DNA of 64,000 nt from Corylus avellana (GCF_901000735.1 NC_081547.1:28507382-28571381); one strand, 5' to 3'. Positions 33,489-47,951 are shown, numbered from the stretch's first letter. The notes: generated by a model from the sequence alone, not told the origin. Numbers and translations: made by a program.

Positions 33489-35398
33489 CTAGGATACAGA
33501 AGCTGGTCTTTGGGTCTTTAACCCAAACAAATTCTCAAATAATTTAGGAGCCATAGGAAGAAGATCACAAGGCCGAGGAGCCATGAAATTGACAATCTTT
33601 CATGAACTTGATACCTGTAAAATCATAACGCAGGAGAAAAATATGATAAATATATTCAGATATGCATTAAGTTTACCAAAGTATGAAAATTTTTGCGGGG
33701 GAATGAACGATTAACTTACCTTATCTTGCGACTCTTTGATGCTCGTCGATCGACTATCTTTCTCTTCTTAGTTTGCAACCTTTTCAAAGCATAAAAGGCC
33801 GTTTCTGTGTAGTATTGAAGTGTCAAAATCAAGGAGTCAATCACATTGTCTAGCCAGTAATCGTCTTTTTTTTCTTTCTCTAACTATGGGACAACTATGC
33901 AACTGGTGTTCCCCATTTTTTATGATATAGAAGCAAAATATTCTTCCTTTACATTTTTTAATGTTCTTCTCTTTTGGATTTTTAAAAGAAAGAAAAAACA
34001 TAAGAACTCAATGTCACAATTCAAATACTTAATCAAACTTATTAGGTATTTTTACACTAAAGAAACTCATAGACTGGGTCCCAATTGCAGAAAACATGGA
34101 TATACAAATTAAAAGCTGCCAAAAAAAAAAAAATGATGTTGGGTCAATCGTCTCAAAGAATTCTTTCAGTAATTGCTGGTAAAATTCGGAGTCAACAAGA
34201 AGTTCAAGGTCACCATCAGCTTGTACTTCTTTATTAAAAAAAAAGGATTTAATAAACATCAAATTATGATGGAAAAAACATAATTCAATAATTTTACTCG
34301 GTCAACCTTCAAGAAAATGAACACCATATAATGAACTCAAGTATGTGCATAAAAGTAGATTACCTCTCCCCCAGCATTACCCTCCCCCTAAAGACCCTGC
34401 CATCAATATATACCAGGTATTAGAATATGCACAAATGTCAAAAAGGATAGCATATTATGAATACCTTGTCCAATTTAGTCCACGTGTTCATGTGAGTGTA
34501 AATATGCATTATCTCTTTAACAGTCAAATGAATAAAGAAGATAATCTTACACTCCCAAATATGCCTTCTGTTGACCATTCTACTTGGATCTCTCACATAA
34601 GCAGCAACTCGCTTGCTAATATTCTATGATTGGAAAAGGAGAATTTACTGAGCATGTTGTAGGTCTTATAGGGCATGTTGTCAGTCCAGTCACAGAGCCT
34701 AACCTGATTAAAAGCTTGCAACTTGCCTTTAATAGCAGCAGCACCAGTTGTCACCTGTGTCTTCCTCTGCCATTTATCTATTGATTTGTCTCTGAAGGAA
34801 ACTATTCTATGAGATACAAACATGAGTAGTACTGTCAGTTAACTCAAATTTCCCATTAAGAAATAATTCGCACTAGAAGGTTTAATGCATGCAAAAGATG
34901 AAAGGTTTATATAACAAAACTGAAATGGAATAAAGCATGCGAGGGAAGTTGTCAAAGCATGAGCTGTGTATATATAAACACTGCTTTCAATGAAGTATAT
35001 ATGAGTACTTCATTACTAAGATTAAAATGGGGAAGTGGATTCAGTTTGTTTTTTTTTTTTGTTTTAAAGACACCAAAGTAATAATTTTGCTTTAACTGAT
35101 AGACAATTTTGCTCCAGTACCAGGACTATCCTCCTGTAGATTTGAATTTCAATAATATATACACATCACAAATAAGATACATTCACCACAAACCTCCATA
35201 GCCTTAATAACATAGGATGGGATATTCAATACATACTATTTAAGAACAGAAAATAATTTAACAGGGGAAAAGTTGGCTAGTCTAGAAGATGACCATAGTA
35301 CCTCATACGCATTTGAGAAGCCCCTGACCAATCTTCATCTCCTTCAACGTTTGAGTTCTTAGAAGCTTCTGAATGCTGGGATGAGTTTCCAGAATTAC
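33489..35398 (-). pseudogene. Truncated, frameshifted AATF/BFR2-like gene copy
   Basis: Introns and splice sites are kept but the gene is broken. Recognisable pieces on the minus strand are 35398-35302 (GDEDWSGASQMRMR), 34806-34704 (IVSFRDKSIDKWQRKTQVTT, GAAAIKGKLQAFNQ), 34623 downward (NISKRVAAYVRDPSRM, then a small deletion and lost frame), about 34230-34128 (SEFYQQLLKEFFETIDPTS, running into a T tract), 33804-33720 (FYALKRLQTKKRKIVDRRAS, KSRKIR) and 33614-33489 (YQVHE, then one base short, then KIVNFMAPRPCDLLPMAPKL and FENLFGLK in the shifted frame). This is the order of AATF/Che-1/Bfr2, a nucleolar ribosome-biogenesis factor, including its C-terminal TRAUB-type region. The acidic N-terminal part is missing. 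Kept introns point to a DNA-level duplicate, not a retrocopy. Confidence 0.78.
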
Positions 35399-36559
35399 CT
35401 TGAGAGGAGAAATATATTAGGATAATCAAGCCAGCCATATCAATAACTTTTCATGCAAATATGTAGTTCTTTCTTGAACAGTAATCATGCACATAAATCG
35501 CACGTAAAACAGTAAAACTTATGAACCACAGAGAGAGAGAGAAAGAATGGGACACCGGCGTGAGTTTTTTTTTTTTTTTGCCTGAGCAAATGAGAGAATG
35601 AGATTGAGAAGATGAGTAGTGATTATTGGGATACGGGCGTGTATGAACAGTAAATATGCCGGTACGCCAAGTAATTTTTTTTTTTTATAAAAAAAAAATT
35701 GAAAACCATGATTTTTTTTGAAATCCGTGCACAAGACAAAATTGATCAGTAAATACACTCCTTCCCCCCAAAATCGTTTCAGATTCCACTCCCATCCCCA
35801 AATTTCCCCCCAAAAAAATTCTCCCTCCCCCTTCCCTCACTCCTGTGCGACGACCCTCCACCACCGCCGGCCTTCCCCACCATGCGATGACCAGCTCTAC
35901 CACGCCTGAAACCCTCACCGACCCAGCCCATTGGCACTGCCGTTAAGCTCAACAGCGCAGACTTCGACATCGCCTTCATTTTGTGAGGGTTTCAGCGCTG
36001 TTGAGCAACAAATTCACATTGGCTTTCTAAGAAATTTTGGAAAATAAAAGGAAACCGAAATCTTGAACCTAAGATCTCTATTGACAAAGACCCATTAAAA
36101 GAAAAGCCTCCACTAAGTTCATCTAAATCCAACTATTTGGTTTCATGGTAAGATTCCATATTGTATATATTCACTTATAAAAAAATAATAATAAAGATTT
36201 CATAGATATTCACTATAATTGGGAGGTCGAGAATAGAGACAGGTTTGAATTTATAACCATTTTCTCTAAATACAATGACAAATTACCATTTATCAAAAAA
36301 AAAAAAATGTAAATTTTAATCGTTTAATCATTATTTTAAAATAAATAAACCAACACGATCATGATATGACTAACGGCGGTAGTTAAGTAGAATGCTCCAT
36401 ACAAAGAAAGTCCAAAACCATAAAAACGGGTTTAACATTCAAGATTTTTCCTTCCTCTACCAACAATAGAATTAATTCGCACATTTTCCTTTCTCACATT
36501 TTCTTGGCAACCAAACAAAACAAAATACAAAAAAAGGAAAGAGAGTGGATTTGTACTAG

Positions 36560-36560
<1 letters not shown>
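35399..36560. other. Region between the two pseudogenes
   Basis: Short GC-richer frames lie at about 35780-35980 on both strands, but I recognise no family. The remainder is AT-rich with T and A runs. Confidence 0.4.
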
Positions 36561-36876
<316 letters not shown>

Positions 36877-37741
36877 TTTTTTCTTTAGTATTTGAATCTT
36901 TCAGATAAATTATGCTCTTGGTTTTCTGAGAGAGAGAGAGAGAGAGACCGTTGTTCTCGTTTTGCTCTCTTTGGCGTTCCCGCCAGAATCGAAATGAAAC
37001 GACGATGCTTTGGGCTCTCTCTCTCACCTGTCCCTTCTTAAAATTGTCAAATGGTAAAGAAATGGCATTTGATTTTTCAAGGTAAATGCTTCACCAATTT
37101 TATTTTTATTTTTTTAAGTGAAGGTATCATCAGAGATTGATACAATATATAATAGAGAAAATTTTCAAGAATTCCCAAAGAGTTGCTTATTACCACACCC
37201 ATGAGTAACATATTTTGCAACTTTTCATGGCAATCATTTAAAAAGTTTTGTTTTTTTTTTTTTAAATCCACTTAAAACACGTTATATCAACCAATATAAA
37301 ATTGGTATTATAAATGAGTTTGAAGTATAGCATTACTCAATCCCAAAAAGAGCAAGATTAGAGAAAAAACATATATAATCAACTGACAAATCACAAATGT
37401 CTTAACGGGCAAAAATCAGGGTAGAGAGGTAAGCAGCAATAATGGACAACGTAAATGAACTTTTCTCACTCCATATCTTTGTAACAATCCAAAATAAAAA
37501 GCACAAGATGCTCATTATGTTCTGCAAATGACATCCTGCAAGCCGTTTTACCATATATCAAGCAAACACAACAGTAAGCCCAACACTGATGAATGAGCTC
37601 AAGAGAGCAGAGAAGAACCAAGTTTTGCCAGTTCTCCACCATTGCGATTAGGGATCAGAAAAAAAAAGCACACTTGGAAACCCCCAAAAAATTAAAAAAA
37701 AAACCATGTAATCAAACCATAATTAAGCATAGGGAGGGAGT
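36877..37741. other. Intergenic gap and 3' flank of WLIM2
   Basis: AT-rich. A GA microsatellite lies at about 36929-36947 and A/T runs at 37249-37263 and 37681-37704. No gene is seen. The last 200 bases are probably the WLIM2 3' UTR. Confidence 0.5.
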
Positions 37742-39900
37742 TTAAGCCTCGGGAACAGATGCTGCTGCGCGTTTCATTGATGCAGACTTGATAAGATGGT
37801 TGTAGCTCCCTTTCTCCTTGAAAAGCTGAGCGAAATGGTGTTTGCAATACAAAATGCCCTCGAGGGCTGCATAATTAGATGGGGTTATTGGGCAACCGCC
37901 ATGAGAGCACTTGAAACATGACTTATGATAGGCCTGGCTTTCCACTGTCACCTGCAAATTTTTGGTCAAAACAAACCCACGTTGTATTGTCAGACGTGTA
38001 AAATATGATCTGATCTAATCCAGATCAAGAATATTGTAAATAAGAAACATCAGATTACCCCAATCATGATTTAAAACAATTGCATTACATTATATGCATC
38101 TACCTGCATAACTTTATGCATGTACAGCAAAAATGTATTTGCTCACCACATGCTATGCAGAACAGACAGAAAATGCTCAGATACTTCAAGGTTTATTGAT
38201 GAAACATTCCAAGAATGTTTCCTCTTTTAAAATTGTATTTTGCTATTATAGGCTTCTAAAACTAGGAACTTTGGGACAGGCTTCAATCATTGCCAAAGGA
38301 AAACTAACTTGACTGAGCTAAGCCCATCTCCAAATTAACTATACGCCTATCTTCTTAGTCTCAGACTTAGCCCAGCTTTGGTCCTATATGGCTTTAATCT
38401 GTTCTGTTTGTTCTTCCACTCAATATCTGGCAATCTGATCCCCTAAGCACCAACACAGTTTTGTTTTCTTAGTTCACTTAGCTTGACAAATTTGATAAAA
38501 GCTTACAGAAACTACCCAATACAACATTAGAACCAACAAATTCATATTCATACATTTGCGCATTGGAGATTCACTGCAATCATTAATCCTACTATAGCAC
38601 ATATAACATGGCAACAAAGAAACAAGCATGTTATACCCATCCGCTATATATGCGATACATATGCAGTCACTCATCTTCAAAACTAATCTCTATGCATAAC
38701 TATTGCGGATGAACTCATTCACACCAACATCATGTGAGATCAACATACTCCCATATAGAAGATTATGATTAAAAATAGATGTGTATAAGACATGCACTCA
38801 TCTATTAGAAATAACACTAAAAAGTGCAACCTCAAACCCATAACTACCAGGTTTGGAACATACTTTGATGTAGAACATCACAACAAATTGACTGTTGGGT
38901 ATCTTATAATTTACCTTTTCCAGCGGATAAGCAGTTTTACCACAAGTAGCACATTTTTCTTGTGTCCCAGAAAACATGCTGGCAGCTTTGCTAGGTGACC
39001 TAGTCTGAAACCAACTCAAGCTTTTGAGAATCAGTGACAACACCAAGTAACACATTAGACTCCTTACGATAAATATTCTCCACACATAATCAAATTTTGA
39101 ATACATGCAGTGCAGTAGGGAAAATTTACCATCTCTGGGGTTAACTTGTCAGCTGACTTTGCAGCTGTTGAAAATGAAATTCATGGCAAATTATTAAATA
39201 GGTAGAAAAGAAACTGCCAACAGAAATCAAATATAGAATTTAACCAGACAATGAAAAGACATACGTGACTGAAAATTCTTGTTGAAACTACCCGTCTCCT
39301 TGAAGAGCTGCTCAAAGTGAGGTTTACAGTACAGAACACCTTCCATTGAGGAATAGTTGCTGAGCTGAAAACATAAAAGTTACACACATCAATAACCTGC
39401 ATAGAGTTCAATCCACAAACAAAGAAGTTGCTGATTTTTACTAAACAGAATCTGGGTTGACGCAAATAATTATTGCTATGTCACATTTTGAACCCATATA
39501 ATAGTTATATGAATAGAATAAATAATTCTCTCAAAGTTGATTCATACTTGGCAGTTGATTTAACACTGATTCATATTGGCAGTTGATTTAACATTCTATT
39601 ATTTTAAAACCCAAATAATTTCAGCGAAAATATAACAGAAGGCGACAAATATAATGGATTCCTCTTACTTCCTACCTACTTATGAAAATGAAGCATAATT
39701 ACGACAATGCTATATCAACCAAAAAAAAAGAGCAAAAACTCTCCGGGCAAAGATGATAGATGTACCTTCAGCGTCCCTTTGCAATGGGAACACTTGAAGC
39801 AAGACTTGTGGTAAACAACCCCATCAGCAGAGAGCTGCTCTACCGGATAAACTGTCTTCTCGCAAACCTTGCATTTTTGTTGGGTGCCAGTGAAAGACAT
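37742..39900 (-). CDS. WLIM2: WLIM2-type two-LIM-domain protein
   Basis: Five exons close in phase: 39900-39766, 39364-39265, 39164-39130, 39004-38915 and 37951-37742, giving 189 residues. LIM domain 1 begins C10xxC13 and continues H31xxC34 and C37xxC40; LIM domain 2 begins C108xxC111 with H129xxC132. The stretches MSFTGTQQKC, SSMEGVLYCKPHFEQLFKE, FSGTQEKCATCGKT, SCFKCSHGGCPITPSNYAAL and SYNHLIKSASMKR match plant WLIM2. Family knowledge: plant CRP-like LIM proteins bind and bundle actin filaments and can also enter the nucleus; WLIM members are broadly expressed. A 5' UTR intron is likely (donor GAG|GTAATC near 40472, acceptor near 39930) with a GA-rich leader exon further up. Confidence 0.94.
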
Positions 39901-39929
39901 AGCTATTGCTTCGGATCTGACTCTTCTCT

Positions 39930-42900
39930 AAGTACTAATACTACCACCAATTCCAATGCGATAGATCGGTTTTCTAAAATAACTTCCTGCTTAGATTTGC
40001 CCTTCCAACAACAACCTTGTCTCCTCCAAGAACTTAAACAAAGAAACAGGATCAAGAATGCATGCAGATTGTATCCAATCATGAAAAATAACTCCTTCAA
40101 TCTGTTTGGTTTCTGAGAAAATGCAGAAAACGTAGAAGAAAAAAAAACCCAAAATTTTGAAACTTTAATTGATTTATTCACATGGGTTTTTTTGTCCAGA
40201 AAGAATGAAATCTAAACTAAGCCATATACGTATACTGGACTCGGATCAAGTAAATTGTCCACACCCATTATGTGAAAAAACAGACTCAAAATTAAGTTTC
40301 TTTCAATTTTCCTGGGATTTCTCAATAACCCATCAGACCACTTATAGAAACACATAATTTAAAAGCCAACCCAGAGAAATGTGAACATAAATTCAAACAC
40401 AAATAGATTGAGCGAGATCTGGTTCTTTAGCTGATTAAACGCACCAAAATTAAAATGGTCAGAGATGATTACCTCGAGAAAGAGAGAAATGGTGGATCTG
40501 AAAGCTTCACTGGGTTCCACTCGATCTCAAAACCTACGAGTGGCTGAAATGGATTGAATGCGAAGGGTCAGAGTGGTTTTACGCAGCGAAATGAAAACTA
40601 TAGATAAAGTGGTACACCCACAGAGAGAGATAGAGAGAAAGAGAGAGATTATTACAATTAAAGATATGCAAAAATATCTTTGCTGGAACCACTTTGGCAC
40701 CACTTTGTCTCGTTCAACGGCTCAAATACGCGGCTTTCTATCTGGGGAACTTTGTTGAGGGCGAAGACACGCTGACCTCTTTCTGCCATTGTGGGGGCAG
40801 ACACAACTTTCTTTACTTTTAACTTTTACCTCGTAGAACATCGTTAATGCGGTTTCAAATTTCAATATAGTTTTACTCCAAATTTTATGGATTATTATTT
40901 ATTTATTTATTTCCAATTCAGGCTATGATTGTTATATTGAAACGGTAATTTCTTAACAATATTAATTAGTATTATAAGAGATTGAATAAAGATTTTTATT
41001 TTATTTTATGAAAACAGAATAATGATAAAATAAATAAAAAAAATTAATTCTTTTAGGGTGGCCTTCTACTCTCACGAATAATAAAAGTTTTTTTTTTTTT
41101 TTTTTTTTAATCTTTGAAGGAAATGAGAGAATGAAAATATGGTATTTCCCCAAATTAAGCAAAATTTATGTCAATGAAAATAGTTTTCGTATTTTGATAG
41201 TGTTTTCTTTTCTGTTTTGAATTGTTTATTTATGTCTTTGGCTTAAAACAGAAAACAAATGACAAAAAAGCAAAAACATTATCAAACAGTTCAGAACACA
41301 AAATATTTAATACTATATTTACGTTTAAAAAGTATTCTTCTTATCAAAAGAGTGAAATGTCTTTTGAACTCTTGAACAATGAAATTACAAAAATAAATAT
41401 ATAATAACCAAATCATGTATATACTCATTCAAATAAAGAAGAAAAAAAAGGGTGGGGGAGGGGGGAAACTACATTCATTTCCATCTATCTACCACTTAAT
41501 TTGTTATATTTTCTCAATCTTTCAATTTAATTTAAGTAATGTATCATAATAATCTACAATTGAGATTACAATACTCTTTTCACAACTCAAAATAATAAAA
41601 ATACCTATCATATCATCAAAACAATTTGCATTATACTTTATATGTCAAAGGAAGAATATTAATTCATCGACTATCAATTTTTGACATAATTTACGAACCA
41701 GGCATGAAATTAGTTGGCTAATGTTAAAGGGTTTGACCAATTTAATAAAATTAATTGGGTTATAATTGACCTATCAAGTATTATACATTGACACGACTTG
41801 CAAAGTTGACATAAACCCGACTTGACATTAACGTATTAGAAATGATAAATCTTACTTGTTTAATTAAATAAATCGAATTATAATTTATTTATATAATCTT
41901 ATATTAATGCATCGACAACCTAAACACGACAATTGAAGGCGGCCTCGCTAACACTAACAACATGAGGGAATGTTTATTATTATTATTTTTTTTTTTTTAA
42001 TTTTTTATTGTAAGATGATGAAGGAATGTTGATTATTAATGTTGTTGGAACATTTTATAGTGCATTAGGAGATGCCGGGGCACGCGCTGGTATATATGAT
42101 TGAGCTGGACGAATGACGATGATGACCTTTTATTACCTGAGAGCACGTAAAGTAAACCTGGTTGGCGTGTCATGTGATTGCCTTTATATATCTCCACACA
42201 TAATCCTCAAGGAATCCACGTTTTCTAGGCATGTCAACGCTTTCCTCTAAATTTAATTTAATTTTTTTATTAACTTGTTATTGGTCCCAAATAGATAGGA
42301 GAATCATATGTTATTATATTAAAAATGTATACGATAATTAAGAATACAAGTAAAATTCATATGTATTTTAAACATGTGTTAGTTTAATAGGCTTAGGTAA
42401 AATAACTTTATTTAACCTAATTTAGAGAAAATGTCATCCGAACATTGCATGGTACATGATCACTTTTTCATCAAAACAGACTATCGACTCTAATGTAGGA
42501 GTTTAAATGCAATAAAATTGTAGATTGATATATCTAAATATCACAACTGTCAGTTTATAATGTTAAAAAAAAAAAAATAATTGTTAATCCAAAGAACCAA
42601 AGTATATTTATATATATATATATATACACAAGAGGGGTTGGATCACCCCTACATTGACACTAGTACAAATATTACAATGTACAAATAGATTAAGCTACAA
42701 AAAGGGAATGGGTTTATGAATAGCACAACCCAATATTAAGGGGTGCACAAAAGTGGCAGTTTGTGAGACAAAACAAACGGTGAATTATCGTAAGAGACAC
42801 CCGTGATAACAGTAAGAAGAATGACAATATCATATCAGTAAAGTGAAATAAAAGTATAGATTATAAAAATTTGTGTACTTATTATTTGCATGGAATTCCT

Positions 42901-43315
42901 GTACCTATTAGTAGGCATGTCAATTTCATATTTGCATGTTGAGTTCGGGTTGTATCAAGACAAGGGTTAGAGTTAGAATCCTCAACCCTAACTTGTTAAT
43001 TTCATGTTAAGTTTATGTCAATTTTGTAGGTTGTGTAACCAATTGTTAACCTTAAATGTTATGTATCAAGTATAGGTCATGTCGAAACATAAGTATAAAA
43101 ATAGTCAATCATACATCGATCAATTTAGTTAAATCGGTTGTACTCTTTATCTTAACCCAGTAATTTTGTATTTAATTAATATGGAGATGGGTGTTCCTTA
43201 TTTTCATAACATCTACGACGGCTTTAATGACTGTCGTTTTGTAGTACCTCCCAAAGCAAAAGGATCTTTTTCCGCCAAACCAAACCGAGTGAGTGAGGAT
43301 TCGACTGAGTCAAAA
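39930..43315. other. WLIM2 leader and large AT-rich intergenic region
   Basis: The WLIM2 5' UTR intron and leader lie within about 39930-40560, with GAGAGA-rich sequence at 40622-40650. From 40760 to 43160 I see only AT-rich DNA, T runs (41090-41109, 41985-42000) and TA repeats (42608-42626). Two segments (about 41705-41935 and 42905-43100) carry similar words (TTGACCTATCAAGTATTATA, CTAAACACGACAATTG; ATGTATCAAGTATAGGTCAT) and may be old copies of one dispersed repeat. Confidence 0.45.
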
Positions 43316-46300
43316 ATGTCGAACTCGTTCTCCGACCTCCACGACCTTCTCATTCAGTAAGCTCTCTCTCTCTCTCTCTCTCTCAAATTTCTCTCGCTAA
43401 CATTTAATCTGTGATTGTTTTCAAGGTTATCGGAGCCTATAACGGAGTTTCTCTCCAAAACCCACTACACGCCACCAGAGGGCTCCAACATCTCCGTCAA
43501 AGCCCTAATCGAACCCCTTTTCCCACACAAAACCTCACCACCAAACCCTAGCATTTCCGAAGCCCAAATCCGCGCTTCAATCAGAGACTTCACCCTAGCT
43601 TGCGCCTTGATATCCTCCTCCCAGTCCTCAACCCACGAGCTCCTCTTATGGATCCCCCAACACCTCTCCATCTCAGCAGACTCGGCCTTTCGCGAGCTCT
43701 CAAAAGCTTATTGCGGCGTTTTCACCGAGGAAAATGCGAAGAGGATTGGAGAGTTGGGTGTGGATTGTGTTTCGGTGCCTGAGGAGAAGAGGCTAGTGGT
43801 GGAGTTGATGCCTGAGGTGCTGCTATTGTTGAAGGAAAGGATTAAGGAGAGTTCGATCGATAAGTCGGACGAAGTCCACGAGGTCTCGGCGGCGTCGGCT
43901 AATGTTCCGGTAGGGTTCGCCGTTGTGGCAGCTTATCAGTTCAGATGGTTTGTCACTCAGGTTTGTGTTGCTTTGGGCGTTCTTTTTGAATTTCAAAGAT
44001 TTGAGGTGTAATATTACATGTTGGTGTTTGGTGGTCATGTGGGCTTAGTTACAACTCTTGGTTTTTTTTGGTAGGTTGGTTATCCTTATTTGGGAAAGTT
44101 GTGCGCTATGGTGATTCCTTCTGCATTGACTGCGCTAGATCATTGGTCGCCGGAGGTGAAAGTATGTGCAATTTCATTGGTTACAAAGTCTTCTGTTTGG
44201 ATTATAGACTTCATTATTTGAAGCTTCAAGTTTGTTTCAAATTTCAATCGTGTTTCAAAATGGGAAGCAAGAGCTGTTGTTAGAGTGATAAATGTCCTCA
44301 TGTTGGTTTTCTCATGAAGTAGGGAAGAGGGTTTACCCAATTAAAAGTGTGGCGTGATTACTTTGTTTCATTTTTTTTCCCTTTCAATGAGCTCTGGCTT
44401 AAATGACACTTCCTCTGCCTCTTAAGGATGGAGTAGAGGGCGAGATTGGGGTTTTAAAACCTACTGGATGCGTGTATAACCTCTGCCCCATTTTTTTGTA
44501 AATTTTTTTTTGGAGCGATTTAAAGTTCTATAGTTATTTGTATTATATTTGTGTCCTTATGGACAACAGTAGTAAGCAATTGAAATTCCTGCTTCATGTT
44601 AGTTAGGAGATTGATAAACTGTAAGTGGAAGAACTTGTTGGAAGGAATGCAAAATAAGTAAATTGATGTGTCATAGTGGGTGGATAATCCCCTCTTCTCC
44701 TGTATTCAGGGGCAGGGCATGGTTAGCCTTACACATCTTGCAAAAAATGTTGATGCTGCTGAGCTTGGTTGTTATGGGGATGTGCTTCTTGATGCATGCT
44801 GCCAGAATATTGCTTCTAGTGATGAGATATGGCCCCATGTAGTTGAGATGTCAGCACTTCTTGTGACTTGTACTCAGAAGGGAAATCCTCGTAGCCCATG
44901 GTATACTTAATTATCTATATTCCTTTACTTCTTGACTGTTATTGCTAATGAGGTTTTCAGGTGTTGTTTTGAAACTGAAAGAACATAGACCAGGTTGATA
45001 GTTATTATAATAATGGATGGTGATGTCTTCATGGGGAACATTATTTATGAAACTGAAATCATGGCTATGGTTCTGACAAAGAATTTGGATAAGAATTATG
45101 ATAAGTTTTGCAAAAGAAGACTCTCTTTGGTATTATTCTAGTTAATAATCAGTTAGAACGGCAAGAATGTCTTCTTTTTTTCCCCCTGTAAGTTAAGTAA
45201 ACAGTGCAAACTCTTTCTAAATTGACCAGCGATAGTGGGTCTGTTTAAATTTTTTTGCTTATGTAATCTCCTGGACTTCCATAGTCAAACGGTAACTGTG
45301 TAGACTTTCTAGCACCCTTTCTGGATACACTGCATTAGAGATAGTAGTTCTTAGTTTGTGTCTTGCTGATTTGTTTGTACTTTTAATCTTAGATTTTGTA
45401 GAGTTGAATAGGGATTACAAATAGATTACACTATGCTGCTGTATGATGCAGGGTTAGAGATCTTGTCAACCAGCCTGCGTATATGTAAAACATATTTATG
45501 TTGAGATTGCTCATGATATATATATATATTGTGTATAGACATGTATATTATCATCCAATTCGTTATAGAAATTAGTGTTTGCTTATTATCATATACTTGT
45601 TCTTTAGGTTTGAAAGGATGTTAAATGAGATGTTAAGTCACTTGGAGCGGCAACCAAGGAACAAGGAGCGCCGTATTGCATGGCTCAAATATATCGAGCC
45701 AGTTTTGACTGCTGTTGGTCTTGTGTTATTAGCGCATTTTAGTCGTATTTTTCCACTTTTCCTTAAGTGGATGCATGCTGATGATGACGAGACTGTCAAA
45801 CTGGTGAGAAAGAATTTAATCTTCTTTTGACATTTAGCATAAGATTTCACAAGCTTTTCTTTTCCTGGGTTCTTTCTTTTTTTGGGAGGGTAGGGGGCGG
45901 TTGGTCACTGTCTGATGTCATTTTGTTAGCATGAAGACGGGTTTGGGATCCTTGTCTTCCGGTAACACAATAATGAAGTTTTACCACCTTCACTAGGTGG
46001 CGTTTTCAATATCTACATTTCAATTATAAATTCTGATGATAGATCTTCTTGGGTCCTTGTTTCATGCTCAGTCTAACTATAGGCAGGAATAGTATTGGAC
46101 TTTGCTATGGAAGAGTGAACTACCTAGCAAAAGCTATTTGTCTGTTTTTTCAATGTGCAGTCGTCATTTGGCCTTTTGCATCTTGTATTGTCAATGCATA
46201 GCATCATACTTGTCTTTGTTAAGATAAATATTTTTCAAGAAACAATTCTTCAAGAGATCCTTGTTAGTCCAAAGTTCCTTCTTAGGTTCTTATTGACTCG

Positions 46301-47278
46301 GCCATTTAAAGTTCAGGCATTTCGTTCATAACATAATTGAACATGTAATTGTCCATTATCCTCTTTTGTGCTTTTCATTGACAAATTAGTCTAGGGCAAA
46401 CCTAGCATAATTTTCTGGAGCTGATGTTGTTGGATGTAGTAAGAGATGCACCATTTCTCAATTCCTTAATTGTTTGCAGGTTTTGGAAAGGATCCAGACT
46501 ATTTTAAGGTTAACGTGGATAAGGAACACACCATATATTGGAAGGTAAACTACTAGGTAATTATGCTTCATCATCCAAAAGAAAGTACAATTAGGCAGCA
46601 TTTGGAAGTTCCCTGAAACATTGTCATTCTGTTGTCTTGCTTGCAATATGAATATATAAGTTGATAGTGTACAACATCACAATATGAGGAAAGAATATGT
46701 GGGGTTTAATCACTGATTTTTTTCTTAAGGATGTTTAGAAAGTACTTCAGTTCAACAATCGCTTCTATATAGGCAGCTAGTGATTGTTTAAGTGACAATT
46801 AGAAGTAAGTTCTCAGTGAACTTTCTTCCAAACACATACTTAATTGCTTTAATAACCTTGAATAGGAAGTAATTTTTTAAGTTTCATACATCCTTCTTCA
46901 AATCCTATCTAATGTAGAACAGAAACTTTTGGTGTCAGGTTGGTCGATGAACTCACAGTATTGTATAAAGAGGCAGCATTGAAAAAGGCTCGCGAAGAAG
47001 TCAGAGCACATATTCTTCAGATATTGTGCTTACTCCAGCAGTAAGAATCCTGTTATGATTTTTCATGATAATAGAGTATGAACAGAATTTCTTTGTTCAT
47101 CTTTGATTTGTTTTGGTGATACTTTTTCCTGTAATCCCAAAGATGCAAAGGCGTGCAATTCGAAGCAGCCTGGGGCAAGCACAAGGATGATCCAAATTTG
47201 ACAAATCTCGAGTCATCTTTAAGTGGAAGAGACAAAACAACGGTAAACATTAAGCCCTTTGTTGCTGCACATGAATGA
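43316..47278 (+). CDS. TTI2-like (TELO2-interacting protein 2) ARM-fold protein
   Basis: Eight exons close in phase: 43316-43356, 43426-43960, 44075-44161, 44710-44900, 45608-45803, 46480-46544, 46939-47040 and 47143-47278, giving 450 residues. The product is a helical-repeat protein. Its Tti2-like segments include VGYPYLGKLCAMVIPSALTA, DHWSPEVKGQGMVSLTHLAK, ERQPRNKERRIAWLKYIEPV, GLVLLAHFSRIFPLFLKWMH, DDDETVKLVLERIQTILRLT and KKAREEVRAHILQILCLLQQ. Family knowledge: TTI2 works with TELO2 and TTI1 in the TTT co-chaperone complex, which stabilises PIKK kinases such as TOR, ATM and ATR. The ATG at 43316 begins MSNSFSDLHDLLIQ; the same frame is open upstream but without conservation that I recognise. 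A possible donor (ACG|GTAAAC, near 47243) could give an alternative C-terminus. The GH17 gene follows about 670 bases downstream on the same strand. Confidence 0.82.
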
Positions 47279-47951
47279 CAATCGCAGTGCAGTGCAATTT
47301 TCACAACAGGGTTCAAAGCCATTGAGAGCTCTCACTTGGCCCATAATGTGGGAAAAAGCAATTTGCCGAAGATGGGGGGAAGGGATATGCAGCTGGCTTA
47401 TTGAGTTCCATTTTCTTCAATCTTTCCGAGCATGTTCATGTAGTTACGAGCACAAATTTAATTTGCGATATTTTATGGTGCTAACATATTTCAAGCACAT
47501 GCGGCAAGCACATGTACATTTGCTTACGTGCTACTGAACTTATTAATTGTTTTGAGCAAAGATTAAAATACCATCAACATATTTCAGGCATGGCATTTTT
47601 CAAAAGTTTATCATAATGTTAACCAACCTGTGCATAAGTTAGCTTAATGGACCGCCTCTACTAATTAGAGTGGAGGCATTTTTAATGCAGACATGTTTTT
47701 TTTTTTAAAAAAATGGAATATTAACGAGGGAGGGAGGGTGGCAGGGGGGGAGAGTATCTGGAGACTGGAGGGTGTCACGGACACGGAGCCTAACGAAATT
47801 CATAACCGCCTTTCACTGAAAAAAACGACCTGGACGGCTTAACCTCCTCCTCCTGGCTCCAATGAAATCACACAATTTCAAAACCCCATGAAATCCCTCC
47901 AAAACTCTCTTTCTCTCTCTCTCTCTCTCAACAGCCAACTAACCACACCAC
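47279..47951. other. Gap between TTI2-like and GH17 genes
   Basis: This is TTI2-like 3' flank, then an AT-rich stretch and a 5' leader with a CT microsatellite (about 47907-47929) just before the GH17 start. No other gene is seen. Confidence 0.5.

Noticed and set aside
35779..35979. GC-richer frames between the AATF-like and PCNA pseudogenes
   Set aside because: They overlap on both strands and read as low-complexity Gly/Arg or Pro/Ser. I could not link them to PCNA, AATF or any other family.
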